Source: JAWKHR01 sp041394725
GTDB lineage: Bacteria > Acidobacteriota > Vicinamibacteria > Vicinamibacterales > SCN-69-37
Direction: 5' to 3'
DNA: 64,000 nucleotides
Assembly: GCA_041394725.1 (NCBI GenBank)
Contig: JAWKHR010000033.1
Location: 1-64,000, forward strand
Under the pieces are notes generated by a model, which did no database searches, was not told the DNA's origin, and saw only the letters and a list, made by a program, of their open reading frames with translations. This document shows positions 52,036-60,641 of the stretch, piece by piece (within the stretch, counting starts at the first letter, position 1; every line of letters begins with the position of its first letter). Made by a program: the position numbers and the translations under genes.

Positions 52036-52612
52036 TGCGATTCTCCGTCAGGGACACCTGTCCGAGCGCGCACTGACCGACGCGCTGATGACCGGCGAAC
52101 GGCCGGCACATCTCGACGCCTGCGATCTCTGCAGCGACCGGGCCGTCGAACTCAGCCGTTGGCTGGACGACGTCCGCGCTCTGGGCATCGACGCGGCCGA
52201 CCGGGTCTTTCCACCCGAGATGCTGCACGCCCAGCAGGCGCAGATCATGCGGCGGCTCGAGCAGATCGAGCAGCCCGTGGCGCGGGTCATCGCCTTCCCC
52301 GCCGCCCAGCCCATCCAGCCGCCCATCATGGGCCGGCGCGTGGCACCCGCCTGGCTCGGCGTCGCCGCGGCGGCCGGCCTGATCCTCGGCGTCATCGGCG
52401 GCCAGGTCACGGCCCGGCTGGGGGCTCCGGCCTCGGCACCTGCCGCGGCCGCCGCGACCGTGCCCGATCGCGATCCGGCCGTTCGCCCGACCGGCTACGC
52501 CATTTCGCCCGACGACCTGCTCCGCTCGGATCTGTCCGAGCCGCTCGCCAGCCCGCTCGACACGCTCGACCAGGCCACGCCGCGGCTGGTGGCGGCCAAC
52601 ATCGGCGGATGA
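52022..52612 (+). CDS. Membrane anti-sigma factor with zinc (ZAS-type) motif
   Basis: A 196-residue protein. A cytoplasmic N-terminal region contains HLDACDLC, the H-x3-C-x2-C of zinc-binding anti-sigma domains. A transmembrane helix (APAWLGVAAAAGLILGVIGG, about 108-127) and a periplasmic Ala/Pro/Asp-rich part follow. GTG 52022 has a strong GGAGGAG upstream and lies inside the sigma gene end. It should hold the sigma factor inactive at the membrane until redox, metal or envelope stress releases it. A CxxC with His can be oxidised, so thiol stress is one option. Confidence 0.82.
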   Translation: MRLADAILRQGHLSERALTDALMTGERPAHLDACDLCSDRAVELSRWLDDVRALGIDAADRVFPPEMLHAQQAQIMRRLEQIEQPVARVIAFPAAQPIQPPIMGRRVAPAWLGVAAAAGLILGVIGGQVTARLGAPASAPAAAAATVPDRDPAVRPTGYAISPDDLLRSDLSEPLASPLDTLDQATPRLVAANIGG

Positions 52613-52618
52613 GCGGAA

Positions 52619-52635
52619 CCGGCTAAGATAGCCGG
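52619..52635. other. Perfect dyad over a -10-like hexamer upstream of ispH
   Basis: CCGGCTA (52619-52625), AGA, TAGCCGG (52629-52635) is a perfect 7-bp inverted repeat just after the anti-sigma stop. A -10-like TAAGAT (52624-52629) lies inside it. It may be an operator on an ispH promoter or an mRNA 3' hairpin; no U tract follows. Confidence 0.45.
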
Positions 52636-52680
52636 ATGGGGTCGTTCCACACCCGCGCCATGGAAGGACGGGCTCGTTAG

Positions 52681-53877
52681 GTGGCGCAGGTGATCTTCCG
52701 CAAGGGGCTGGACATGAAGGAGGCCGTGGCCTCCGAGCTGTCCGCCGCCTACCACAGCCAGATCGTCGATGAGGTCCGGGCCAACGACTACCGGCTCGAG
52801 TCGGGACGCCTCACGCTGTTCCTCGCCCGCGAATTCGGCTTCTGCTACGGCGTGGACCGCGCGGTGGACTACGCCTACCAGACCCGCCGGAAGTTCCCGG
52901 ACAAGCGGGTGTTCCTGACGGGCGAAATCATCCACAACCCCCACGTCAACGACCGGCTCCGGAGCCAGGGCATCCGATTCCTGAGCGATCCGGACGCCAG
53001 CTGGGACGACATCCGGCCCGAGGACGTGGTGATTCTCCCCGCCTTCGGCGTGTCGATTGCCGACATGCTGCGGCTCGAGGGGTACGGCTGCACCCTGGTG
53101 GACACGACCTGCGGGTCGGTGCTCAACGTCTGGAAGAACGTCCGGCGCTACGCGCAGGACGGCTTCACGTCGGTCATCCACGGCAAGGTCCACCACGAGG
53201 AGACCCGGGCGACGGCGTCCCAGGCGACCCAGTTCCCCAACGGTCATTTCCTCATCGTCCGGGACGAGGCCGAGGCGGGCCTGGTCTGCGAGTTCATCCG
53301 TCGGGGTGGCGATGGCGCGGCCCTGGCCGCCCATTTCGGGGAGGCCGTGTCTCCGGGCTTCGACCCGGACCAGCACCTGGGCTACATCGGCTGCGCCAAT
53401 CAGACGACGATGCTGATGAGCGAGTCCCTGCGCATCGGCGACATGCTGAAGGCCGCCATGCGGGACCGTCACGGCGAGGCCTCGCTGGCCGACCGTTTTC
53501 GAGCCTTCGACACCATTTGCAGCGCGACCCAGGAGCGGCAGGACGCGGTCACGGCGCTCCTGGACGAGCGGGCTCTGGACCTGATGGTGGTCATCGGTGG
53601 CTATAACTCGTCCAATACCTGCAACTTGGCCAGGATCTGCGCCGAGCGGGTTCCGACGTACCACATTGCGGAGCCTGACTGCCTGGTGTCGGCCACCGAC
53701 ATCCGGCACCGGCCCATCGGGCAGCCCTCGACCGCCGGCGTCCCGGAAACCGTGACGTCGGGCTGGCTGCCCGCGGAGGGCCGCCTGGCGGTGGGCCTGA
53801 CGGCTGGCGCCTCGACGCCGAACAACCTGGTGGGCCAGGTGATCGAGCGTCTCCGGGCCCTGGCCCTGAACGCCTAA
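52681..53877 (+). CDS. ispH: 4-hydroxy-3-methylbut-2-enyl diphosphate reductase, long form
   Basis: A 398-residue [4Fe-4S] enzyme making IPP and DMAPP in the MEP pathway. The cluster cysteines are C55 (FGFCYGVDRAVDYAY), C144 (VDTTCGSVLNVWKNV) and C280 (DTICSATQERQDAV). GEIIHNPHVNDRL, VIHGKVHHEETRATAS and VIGGYNSSNTCNLARIC are also conserved. It is about 80 residues longer than E. coli IspH, matching the cyanobacterial/plant-type subgroup. GTG 52681 is used; ATG 52714 has a better ribosome site (AGGGG, six-base spacer) and may be the true start. It lies between the sigma/anti-sigma pair and the Spy-like gene. Confidence 0.93.
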   Translation: MAQVIFRKGLDMKEAVASELSAAYHSQIVDEVRANDYRLESGRLTLFLAREFGFCYGVDRAVDYAYQTRRKFPDKRVFLTGEIIHNPHVNDRLRSQGIRFLSDPDASWDDIRPEDVVILPAFGVSIADMLRLEGYGCTLVDTTCGSVLNVWKNVRRYAQDGFTSVIHGKVHHEETRATASQATQFPNGHFLIVRDEAEAGLVCEFIRRGGDGAALAAHFGEAVSPGFDPDQHLGYIGCANQTTMLMSESLRIGDMLKAAMRDRHGEASLADRFRAFDTICSATQERQDAVTALLDERALDLMVVIGGYNSSNTCNLARICAERVPTYHIAEPDCLVSATDIRHRPIGQPSTAGVPETVTSGWLPAEGRLAVGLTAGASTPNNLVGQVIERLRALALNA

Positions 53878-53883
53878 TCCGCA

Positions 53884-53913
53884 CGTAAACAGCGATTTGC
53901 GCCACGGCGTAAC
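53884..53913 (+). promoter_or_regulatory. ECF-promoter-like motif at the Spy-like gene
   Basis: CGTAAACA (53884-53891), 16 bp, CGTAAC (53908-53913), then seven bases to GTG 53921, so transcription would start at the initiation codon. It matches the bipartite motif before the ECF sigma gene at 51329. Confidence 0.4.
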
Positions 53914-53920
53914 TCTAGGC

Positions 53921-54496
53921 GTGCAACCGAAGGCCTCCCCCCTGACTCGCAACCTGACCGTCGCCGGATTGGTGCTCGTCCTGACCGCGGCCATTGCGGG
54001 CGGGAGCGAGCTCATCGCCCGGAGCCGTCGTGCCGCCCAGCCGGGCCAGGCGCCAGGTCACGCGCCGGCGGCCGACCAGGCCGGCCGGAGCAACGAGGGC
54101 CGGGGCCAGCAGCGGCCCTCGCCGTCGGGACGGACGTGGGAGTGGTGGAAGGACGCCGACGTTGCGAAGGAACTGCAGCTGGCGACCGAGGCCGCGAACC
54201 GCATCGACCAGATCTACCAGAACCGGAATCGCCAGATGCGCCCGCTGGCCGAGAAGTACCTGGCCGAGCGCGACAAGCTGGATCAGATGACGCGCGAGCG
54301 CGTGGCGTCCTACGAGGAGTACCAGCTCCAGGTGCAGAACGTCGAGTCGCTGTATTCGCGGCTGCGCGAGAGCCGGATCGTCATGCTCTACCGGATGTAC
54401 CAGGTGCTCAGCCAGGAGCAGTATCAGAAATTCCGTACGTTGCTGGATCGGCGCGGCGGCCGGGGCCGCGGCAGCCGTCCGACTCCGGAACGGTAG
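53921..54496 (+). CDS. Spy/CpxP-like periplasmic helical protein
   Basis: A 191-residue protein with an N-terminal membrane helix (LTVAGLVLVLTAAIAGGSELIA) and a Gln/Pro/Gly-rich linker. An all-helical domain at about 75-180 contains ATEAANRIDQIYQNRNRQMRPLAEKYLAERDKL, QNVESLYSRLRESRIVMLYRMYQVLSQEQYQKFRTLL and a basic tail. The last helix, ending LSQEQYQKFRTLLDRR, is typical of the Spy/CpxP/CnrX group of periplasmic stress chaperones and metal sensors. GTG 53921 begins just before the hydrophobic segment. Placed between an ECF sigma locus and an efflux operon, it is likely a stress-induced or stress-sensing periplasmic component. Confidence 0.75.
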   Translation: MQPKASPLTRNLTVAGLVLVLTAAIAGGSELIARSRRAAQPGQAPGHAPAADQAGRSNEGRGQQRPSPSGRTWEWWKDADVAKELQLATEAANRIDQIYQNRNRQMRPLAEKYLAERDKLDQMTRERVASYEEYQLQVQNVESLYSRLRESRIVMLYRMYQVLSQEQYQKFRTLLDRRGGRGRGSRPTPER

Positions 54497-54579
54497 ACCG
54501 TCCCGTTCGTCAAACGACTTTCAGACCGTGACCGCGGCCGCCCCCTGCAGCGACCGCCTCGAAGTGGAGTGAGTCCGCA

Positions 54580-56162
54580 ATGACACGAGCAATGCGCAAT
54601 GGAATGGTGTGGACGACGGCCGTCGCCCTGGCGACCACGGCCGCGCTGTCGGCCCAGACGCCGGCCGCGCCGCAGAGCCCGCAAGGCGATCGGTACATCG
54701 TCGGGCAGGCCCGTCCGCCGGAAGAGCCCGGGCACCCGGTGAAGGACATGACGCTGGACCAGGCCATTCAGGCGGCGCTCGACAACAACGTCGAGCTGCA
54801 GGCGGCCCGGCTCAGCCCGCAGGCGCTCGACTACACGCTGCAGAGCCTGCGCGCGACGTTCTCGCCGACGATCACGAGCAGCTACAGCTACAGCAACAGC
54901 ACGCGCACGTCGGAGAGCACGCCTCGACGGCGTGAGCCGCGTCAACTCGCTCGGCCAGAACTTCAACGGCGGCCTGCGTCAGACACTGCCTTGGTTCGGC
55001 AGTTCCTACCAGGTGAGCTTCAACAACAGCCGGTCGTCGAACAACGCGGTCACGACGCGCATCAACCCGAGCTACAACTCGTCGGTCCGGATGACGTTCG
55101 ACATGCCGATCCTGGCGGGCTTCAAGGTGGACCAGACCCGGAACCGGCTGAAGACGCTGCCGCTGCAGCGCCAGGTCGAGGAGCTGCGGCTGCAGACGAC
55201 GATCGAGAACACGAAGAACAGCGTGCGGACGGCCTATTGGGCGCTCAAGAGCGCGGTCGAGGCCATCGAGATCCAGCGCCGGGCGCTCGCGCTGCGCAGC
55301 GGACGCTCGACGACCAGAAGGTGCGCGTCGAGATCGGCACGCTCGCGCCGGTCGAGACCATCCAGCAGGAAGCGGCGGTCGCCAGTTCCGAGCAGCAGTT
55401 GCTCGCCGCCGAGGTCACCTGGCGCAACGCGGATCTCAACCTGAAGCGCCTGATCATCGGCGACCAGAACGACCCGATGAACCAGGTGATGATCAACCCC
55501 GTCGATCAGGCGACCTACGCGCCGCCCTCCGTGGACGTGCAGGCGGCGATCCAGGCGGCGATGGCGAGCCGACTCGACCTGACGCAGCAGCGCCGCAACC
55601 TCGAGGTCACGCGGATGAACCTCGTGGTCAACCGTGACGCGCTCGCCGAGCCCGAGCTGTCGGCGGGCTACACGCTGCAGGGCACGGGCGGCACCACGCG
55701 CGTCATCCAGGGCGGCCAGTGGCGCAATCCCCGGCGGCTACCTGACGCGCTGTCGGCGATCGCCGGCCTCGACACGCCGGCGTGGAACCCTCGCTTCAAC
55801 TTCAGCTACCCGCTCGGGATGCAGCGGCGAAGGCGAACCTGGCCAGCGCGCAGCTCAGCCTGGAGCAGTCCGAACTGCAGCTCAAGGCGCAGGAGCTCTC
55901 GGTCGTCAACGAGGTGACCGATGCCGGCCTGAACGTCGAGAGCCTCTACAAGCAGCTCCTCGCCGCGCAGAAGACGCGCGAGGCGCAGGAGCGCAACGCC
56001 GAGGCCGCGCAGACGCGGCTCGAGGTCGGCATGGCGACCAACTTCGAGGTCGTCCAGGCGCAGCAGCAGCTCACCAGCTCGCGGCTGAGCGAGCTGCGCG
56101 CCGTCATCAACTACATCAACGCCGTGGCCAACTTCGAGCGCGTGCAGACGGTCGGCCGATAG
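54580..56162 (+). pseudogene. TolC-family outer-membrane efflux protein, frameshifted (probable sequence errors)
   Basis: The gene spans about 527 residues with a signal peptide near the start (VALATTAALSAQ). Frame 1 gives KDMTLDQAIQAALDNNVELQAARLSPQALDYTLQSLRATFSPT to about 54,920. Frame 2 carries the next part (SLGQNFNGGLRQTLPWFGSSYQVSFNNSRSSNN, ENTKNSVRTAYWALKSAVEAIEIQRRALAL). Frame 1 returns at about 55,310 (QKVRVEIGTLAPVETIQQEAAVASSEQQLL), and a third switch near 55,825 gives KANLASAQLSLEQSELQLKAQELSVVNEVTDAGLNVESLYKQLLAAQKTREAQERN to the stop. Two homologous OEP halves are evident. It heads the RND/ABC export operon as the outer channel. Three indels in a gene followed by intact pumps suggest error, not decay. 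Confidence 0.87.
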
Positions 56163-56198
56163 GCGGCATCGCGACGAACGGAAGGTCGGGAATCGCTC

Positions 56199-57473
56199 AT
56201 GCGTAAGGGACTCGTACTCGTGGTCGCCATCGCGGTCGTGGCCGCCGGGGCCTGGTTACCGCTCCGGCGACGGGACCAGCGCGGCGACGCCGGCGGCCGG
56301 GTCGTCCGCGGGCGGGGGCCGCCGCGGCGGCGGCCCGGGGGCCGGCCGGCCATGACCGTCGCCACGGCGGCCGCCGGGCGCCGCCAGATCATCGACTACA
56401 CGTCGGTGGTCGGCAACCTCATCGGCGCGCTGACGGTGGACGTGGTCCCCCGGGTGGCGGGCCGGATCGAGTCGGTCGGCGTCCAGCTGGGCGACCGCGT
56501 CACCAAGGGCCAGCCGATCGTCAAGATCGAGGACCGTGAGTACAAGCTGCAGATCAGCCAGGCGGAGGCCAACCTGCAGGTGAACGAGGCCAACGTCACG
56601 CAGCGCGAGAACGACCTCAAGGTCGCCGAGAGCACCGCGGCGCGCGTCCAGGCGATGTTCGACCAGGGGCTGCAGTCGAAGCAGAACCTGGAGGACGCCC
56701 AGGCGCGCGTCAACTCGCTGAAATCGCAGCTGCTCGCCACGCAGTCGCAGCTCGTGCAGACGCAGGCACGGATCGACGAGCTCAAGGTGACGCTCTCGAA
56801 CACCTCGGTGGCCTCGCCGGTGGACGGCTTCGTGAGCCGTCGCAACCTCGACCCGGGCGCCTTTGCCGGCGCCAACACGGTGATTCTGTCGGTCGTGGAC
56901 ATCTCGACCGTGCGCCTGGTGGCCAACATCGTCGAGCGTGACTTCAAGCGGGTGAAGCCCGGCGTCGAGGCGCGCGTCGAGGTGGACGCCTTCCCCGGCG
57001 AGCACTTCACCGGCCAGGTCAGCCGCGTCGCGCCCGTGTTCGACCCGACGACGCGCACGGCGACGATCGAGATCGAGGTGCCCAACCCGGGCTTCCGGCT
57101 CAAGCCCGGGATGTACGCGCGCGTGCGGCTCACCGTCGAGCAGAAGCCGAACGCGCTCGCCGTGCCGCGCAACGCCGTCGTCGACGTGGACGGCCAGCGC
57201 GGCGTGTTCCTGATCGAGGAGTCCACCGCGCGGTTCCACGCGGTCACGACCGGGCTGAGCGACGGCGAGTACATCGAGGTCATCGACGGCCTCAACGACG
57301 GCGAGCGCGTGGTGACGACCGGCGCACTCGCGCTGCGCGACGGCGACCGGATCACGCTCGCCGAGGCGGCCGGCCGCCAGGGCGGCGGCCGTCAGGGCGG
57401 CAGCGCGCCGTCGGGTGGTGGTCCGGGCACGTCCGGCGCCCCCGGGGCGCCCGCCGCCGGGTCGGGCCGCTAG
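56199..57473 (+). CDS. RND efflux periplasmic adaptor (HlyD/AcrA family)
   Basis: A 424-residue membrane-fusion protein. It has a signal/anchor helix (LVLVVAIAVVAAGAW). Lipoyl halves flank a coiled-coil hairpin (QISQAEANLQVNEANVTQRENDLKVAESTAARVQAMFDQGLQSKQNLEDAQ), and GRIESVGVQLGDRVTKGQPIVKIED and TSVASPVDGFVSRRNLDPGA are the lipoyl pieces. A beta-barrel and membrane-proximal domain follow, with a Gly-rich tail. Residues of about 20-50 (PLRRRDQRGDAGG...) look out of frame: the alternative frame reads YRSGDGTSAATPAAGSS, so a compensated pair of indels near 56,256 and 56,345 is likely. It bridges the TolC-like channel and the RND pump that follows. Confidence 0.88.
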   Translation: MRKGLVLVVAIAVVAAGAWLPLRRRDQRGDAGGRVVRGRGPPRRRPGGRPAMTVATAAAGRRQIIDYTSVVGNLIGALTVDVVPRVAGRIESVGVQLGDRVTKGQPIVKIEDREYKLQISQAEANLQVNEANVTQRENDLKVAESTAARVQAMFDQGLQSKQNLEDAQARVNSLKSQLLATQSQLVQTQARIDELKVTLSNTSVASPVDGFVSRRNLDPGAFAGANTVILSVVDISTVRLVANIVERDFKRVKPGVEARVEVDAFPGEHFTGQVSRVAPVFDPTTRTATIEIEVPNPGFRLKPGMYARVRLTVEQKPNALAVPRNAVVDVDGQRGVFLIEESTARFHAVTTGLSDGEYIEVIDGLNDGERVVTTGALALRDGDRITLAEAAGRQGGGRQGGSAPSGGGPGTSGAPGAPAAGSGR

Positions 57474-57509
57474 CCCGCACACGCGTACTGCAGTCGGACC
57501 GAGACACCT

Positions 57510-60500
57510 ATGAGCATCCCGCGCACCGCCATCCATCGTCCCGTCACGATGTTCATGATCTCCGTCGTGATCGTGCTGCTCGGCACGATCTCGCTCTACC
57601 GGCTGCCGGTGGACCTGATGCCGGACGTGACGTATCCGAGCCTGACGGTCCGCGTCAGCTACGCCGGCGTCGGGCCGCTCGAGATCGAGGAGCTCATCAT
57701 CCGGCCGCTCGAACAGACGCTGGCCGCGGTGCCGGGGCTCGAGCAGATCAACTCGACCGCGCAGGAAGGCAGCGCGACGGTCCGACTCAATTTCGTCTGG
57801 GGCACGGACCTGAACGAGGCCTCCGACGAGGTCCGCACGCGCGTGGACCGGGTGCGTGGCCGGCTGCCGGAAGAGGCGGACCCGCCGACGATTTTCAAGT
57901 TCGACGCCAACTCGTCGCCGATCATCAACCTCGGCGTCGAGGGCGACTTCGACAGCGTCACGCTGCGTGAGATCGCCGAGACGGACCTCGTCCCGCGCCT
58001 CGAGCGCGTCGAGGGCGTGGCGGCGGTCACGGTGGACGGCGGCCTGCGTCGGCAGATTCGTGTCGAGCTGTCCAAGGAGAAGATCACCGCGCTGGATCTG
58101 CCCGTGGACCGCGTGGTCAATGCCATCCGGTCGGAGAACCAGAACGTCCCGCTCGGCGAGATCGACGAGGGCGACACGACCTACCTGCTGCGGAGCCGGT
58201 CGCAGTTCGACAGCATCGACGAGCTGCGCAACCTGATCGTCTTCACGCGGTCGGGCGTGCCGATCTACCTGCGGGACATCGCCACGGTCAACGACACGAC
58301 CGAGGACAACCGGTCGTTCCTGCGGATCAACGGCAAGCCCGGCGTGCGGATGCGCGTGACCAAGCAGTCGGGCAAGAACACGGTCGCGATCGCCGCCGGC
58401 GTGCGCGACCAGATCGAACGGATCAACCGCGAGGTGGACGGCGTCCGGCTGGTGATCCTGCAGGACCAGTCGAAGTTCATCGAGCAGTCGATCGCGGCGG
58501 TCCGCGAGGCGGCGTTCTTCGGGGCATTCCTCGTCGTGATCGTGCTGTTCGTCTTCCTGCGCAACTTCCGGTCGACGCTCATCATCTGCACGTCGATCCC
58601 GATCTCGATCGTCGGCACGTTCGCGCTGCTCTACTTCTCGGGCTTCACGCTGAACACGATGACGTTCGGCGGCCTGGCACTCGGCGTCGGCATGATCGTC
58701 GACGCGTCGATCGTCGTCCTCGAGAACACGTTCCGCCACATGGAGCTGGGCAAGCCGCGCCTGCAGGCCGCGATCGACGGCAGCGAGGAGGTCTGGTCGG
58801 CGATCCTGGCCTCCACGCTGACGCACGTCGCGGTGTTCGTGCCGCTGCTCTTCCTGACCGGCGTCTCGAGCGTCCTGTTCACGCAGCTGTCGATCGTCGT
58901 CATCTTCTCGCTGTCGATGGCGCTCTTCGTGGCCGTCACGGTCGTCCCGGTGCTCTGCTCGCGCGTGCTGCGCACCCCGGCCGAGGCCGAGCAGCGCTCG
59001 GGCCTCGCCGCGCGGCTGTTCGAGACCAGTGAACGCGCCTTCGTGGCGCTGGACAACTTCTACCGGCGGGTGCTGCACCTGGCGCTCCAGCACCGGCCGA
59101 CGGTCCTCGCCACGACGGCGGCGGCCAGCATCGTCGCGGTCCTGGCCCTGCCCTACATCCCGTCGGAACTGCTGCCGCAGACCGACGAGGGCGAGGTCCG
59201 GGTCACGGCGCGGCTGCCGACGGGAAGCCGCATCGAGCGAATCAACGCGATCAGCCAGCGGCTCGAGGAGATGATCCGCACCTCGGTTCCGGAGGCCGAG
59301 ACGATCACCGCGTCGAGCAGCGGCGGCGGGTTCTTCGGCGGCGGCGGCGCCAGCGCGAACATCGAGCTGAAGCTCACGCCCCGTGAGGAGCGGCAGCGTT
59401 CGAGCGACCAGATCGCGACCGACCTGCGGGGCGTGCTGGTCGGCCTGCCCGGCGTGACGATCACGACGCGGGCCTCGGGCGGCAACTTCCAGCTCAGCCG
59501 GCTGCTCGGCGGCAACACCGACGACAGTCGCCTGGCGGTCGAGATCCGCGGCTTCGACCTGCAGGACGCCCAGGCGACCTCGCAGGCGGTCCTGGCGGCG
59601 CTGCAGCACACCCCTGGCATTGCCAACCCCCAGATTTCCCGGCAGGAAGGCCGCCCGGAGCTGGCGGTCCGCGTGGACCGGCCGAAGGCCGCCCTGCTCG
59701 GCCTGACGGTCTCGGGCGTGGCCAACACCATCCGGACCAACATGAGCGGTACCCAGGCCGCCGTCTTCCGGGAGCACGGCAAGGAATTTCCGATCATCGT
59801 CCGCCTGCGGGAAGAAGATCGGGAGTACGTCGAGTCAGTGGACAACGTGTTGATCAGCACGCCGTCGGGCCAGGTCCTGCCGGCCAAGAACCTGCTGACC
59901 GTCGCCACGGCGACCGGGCCGACGCAGATCGAGCGGAAGAACCAGGAACGGGTGTTCCGGGTCAACGCCGAGCTCGACGCCGACACGCCGCTCGGCGAGG
60001 CCGTCCGGAACGTCCGGCAGAGCCTGGAGTCGGTCCGGACGCCGCAGGGCTTCTCGGTGGGCCTCGGGGCCGAGGTCGAGGCCCAGGCGACGGCGTTCCA
60101 GCAGCTCCAGGTGCTGCTGATTCTGGCCGTCCTGCTGGTCTACGCCGTGATGGCGTCCCAGTACGAGTCGCTCCGGGACCCGTTCATCGTCATGTTCTCG
60201 GTCCCGGTGGCGGTGATCGGCGTGGTGGCCTCGCTGATGCTGACGTCAACGTCCTTCAGCCTGCAGGCGTATATCGGAGTCATCATGCTGGCGGGCATCG
60301 TCGTGAGCAACGCGATTCTGCTGGTGGACTACACCAACATCCTCCGGCGGCGGGACGGCCTGCCGCTCCGGGAGGCGGTGGAACAGGCGGGACGGACGCG
60401 GCTCCGGCCCATCCTGATGACGACCCTGACGACGATTCTGGGCCTCGTGCCGATGGCCCTGGGGATTGGCGAGGGAGCGGAACTCCAGGCGCCCCTCGCG

Positions 60501-60635
60501 CGTGTGGTGATTGGCGGACTGACGGCCTCGACGCTGGTGACGCTGGTGCTCGTGCCGTCCGTGTATACGGTCTTCGAGGAAGGCCTTTCGGGACTGCGCC
60601 GCGGACCGGCGCCGTCGCAACCTGAGCGAGCGTAG
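57510..60635 (+). CDS. RND-family efflux pump (AcrB/HAE-1-like inner-membrane transporter)
   Basis: A 1041-residue proton-driven pump. It has twelve predicted helices, two large periplasmic loops, and the start SIPRTAIHRPVTMFMISVVIVLLGTISLYRLPVDLMPDVTYPSL. TM4 carries GVGMIVDASIVVLENTFRHME: one aspartate (D398), with Ala399 at the position of the second aspartate of AcrB. The late TM region reads AGIVVSNAILLVDYTNILRRRDGLPLREAV and GLVPMALGIGEGAELQAPLARVVIGGL. A Gly/Ser-rich insertion (SSSGGGFFGGGGAS) lies in the second loop. Substrate is unknown. It is 36 bp after the adaptor gene and six bases before the second adaptor. Confidence 0.93.
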   Translation: MSIPRTAIHRPVTMFMISVVIVLLGTISLYRLPVDLMPDVTYPSLTVRVSYAGVGPLEIEELIIRPLEQTLAAVPGLEQINSTAQEGSATVRLNFVWGTDLNEASDEVRTRVDRVRGRLPEEADPPTIFKFDANSSPIINLGVEGDFDSVTLREIAETDLVPRLERVEGVAAVTVDGGLRRQIRVELSKEKITALDLPVDRVVNAIRSENQNVPLGEIDEGDTTYLLRSRSQFDSIDELRNLIVFTRSGVPIYLRDIATVNDTTEDNRSFLRINGKPGVRMRVTKQSGKNTVAIAAGVRDQIERINREVDGVRLVILQDQSKFIEQSIAAVREAAFFGAFLVVIVLFVFLRNFRSTLIICTSIPISIVGTFALLYFSGFTLNTMTFGGLALGVGMIVDASIVVLENTFRHMELGKPRLQAAIDGSEEVWSAILASTLTHVAVFVPLLFLTGVSSVLFTQLSIVVIFSLSMALFVAVTVVPVLCSRVLRTPAEAEQRSGLAARLFETSERAFVALDNFYRRVLHLALQHRPTVLATTAAASIVAVLALPYIPSELLPQTDEGEVRVTARLPTGSRIERINAISQRLEEMIRTSVPEAETITASSSGGGFFGGGGASANIELKLTPREERQRSSDQIATDLRGVLVGLPGVTITTRASGGNFQLSRLLGGNTDDSRLAVEIRGFDLQDAQATSQAVLAALQHTPGIANPQISRQEGRPELAVRVDRPKAALLGLTVSGVANTIRTNMSGTQAAVFREHGKEFPIIVRLREEDREYVESVDNVLISTPSGQVLPAKNLLTVATATGPTQIERKNQERVFRVNAELDADTPLGEAVRNVRQSLESVRTPQGFSVGLGAEVEAQATAFQQLQVLLILAVLLVYAVMASQYESLRDPFIVMFSVPVAVIGVVASLMLTSTSFSLQAYIGVIMLAGIVVSNAILLVDYTNILRRRDGLPLREAVEQAGRTRLRPILMTTLTTILGLVPMALGIGEGAELQAPLARVVIGGLTASTLVTLVLVPSVYTVFEEGLSGLRRGPAPSQPERA

Positions 60636-60641
60636 ACGACC

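Noticed and set aside
56256..59777. Long minus-strand open frame opposite the adaptor and RND genes
   Set aside because: Antisense shadow of well-conserved export genes; no start signal or family motifs.
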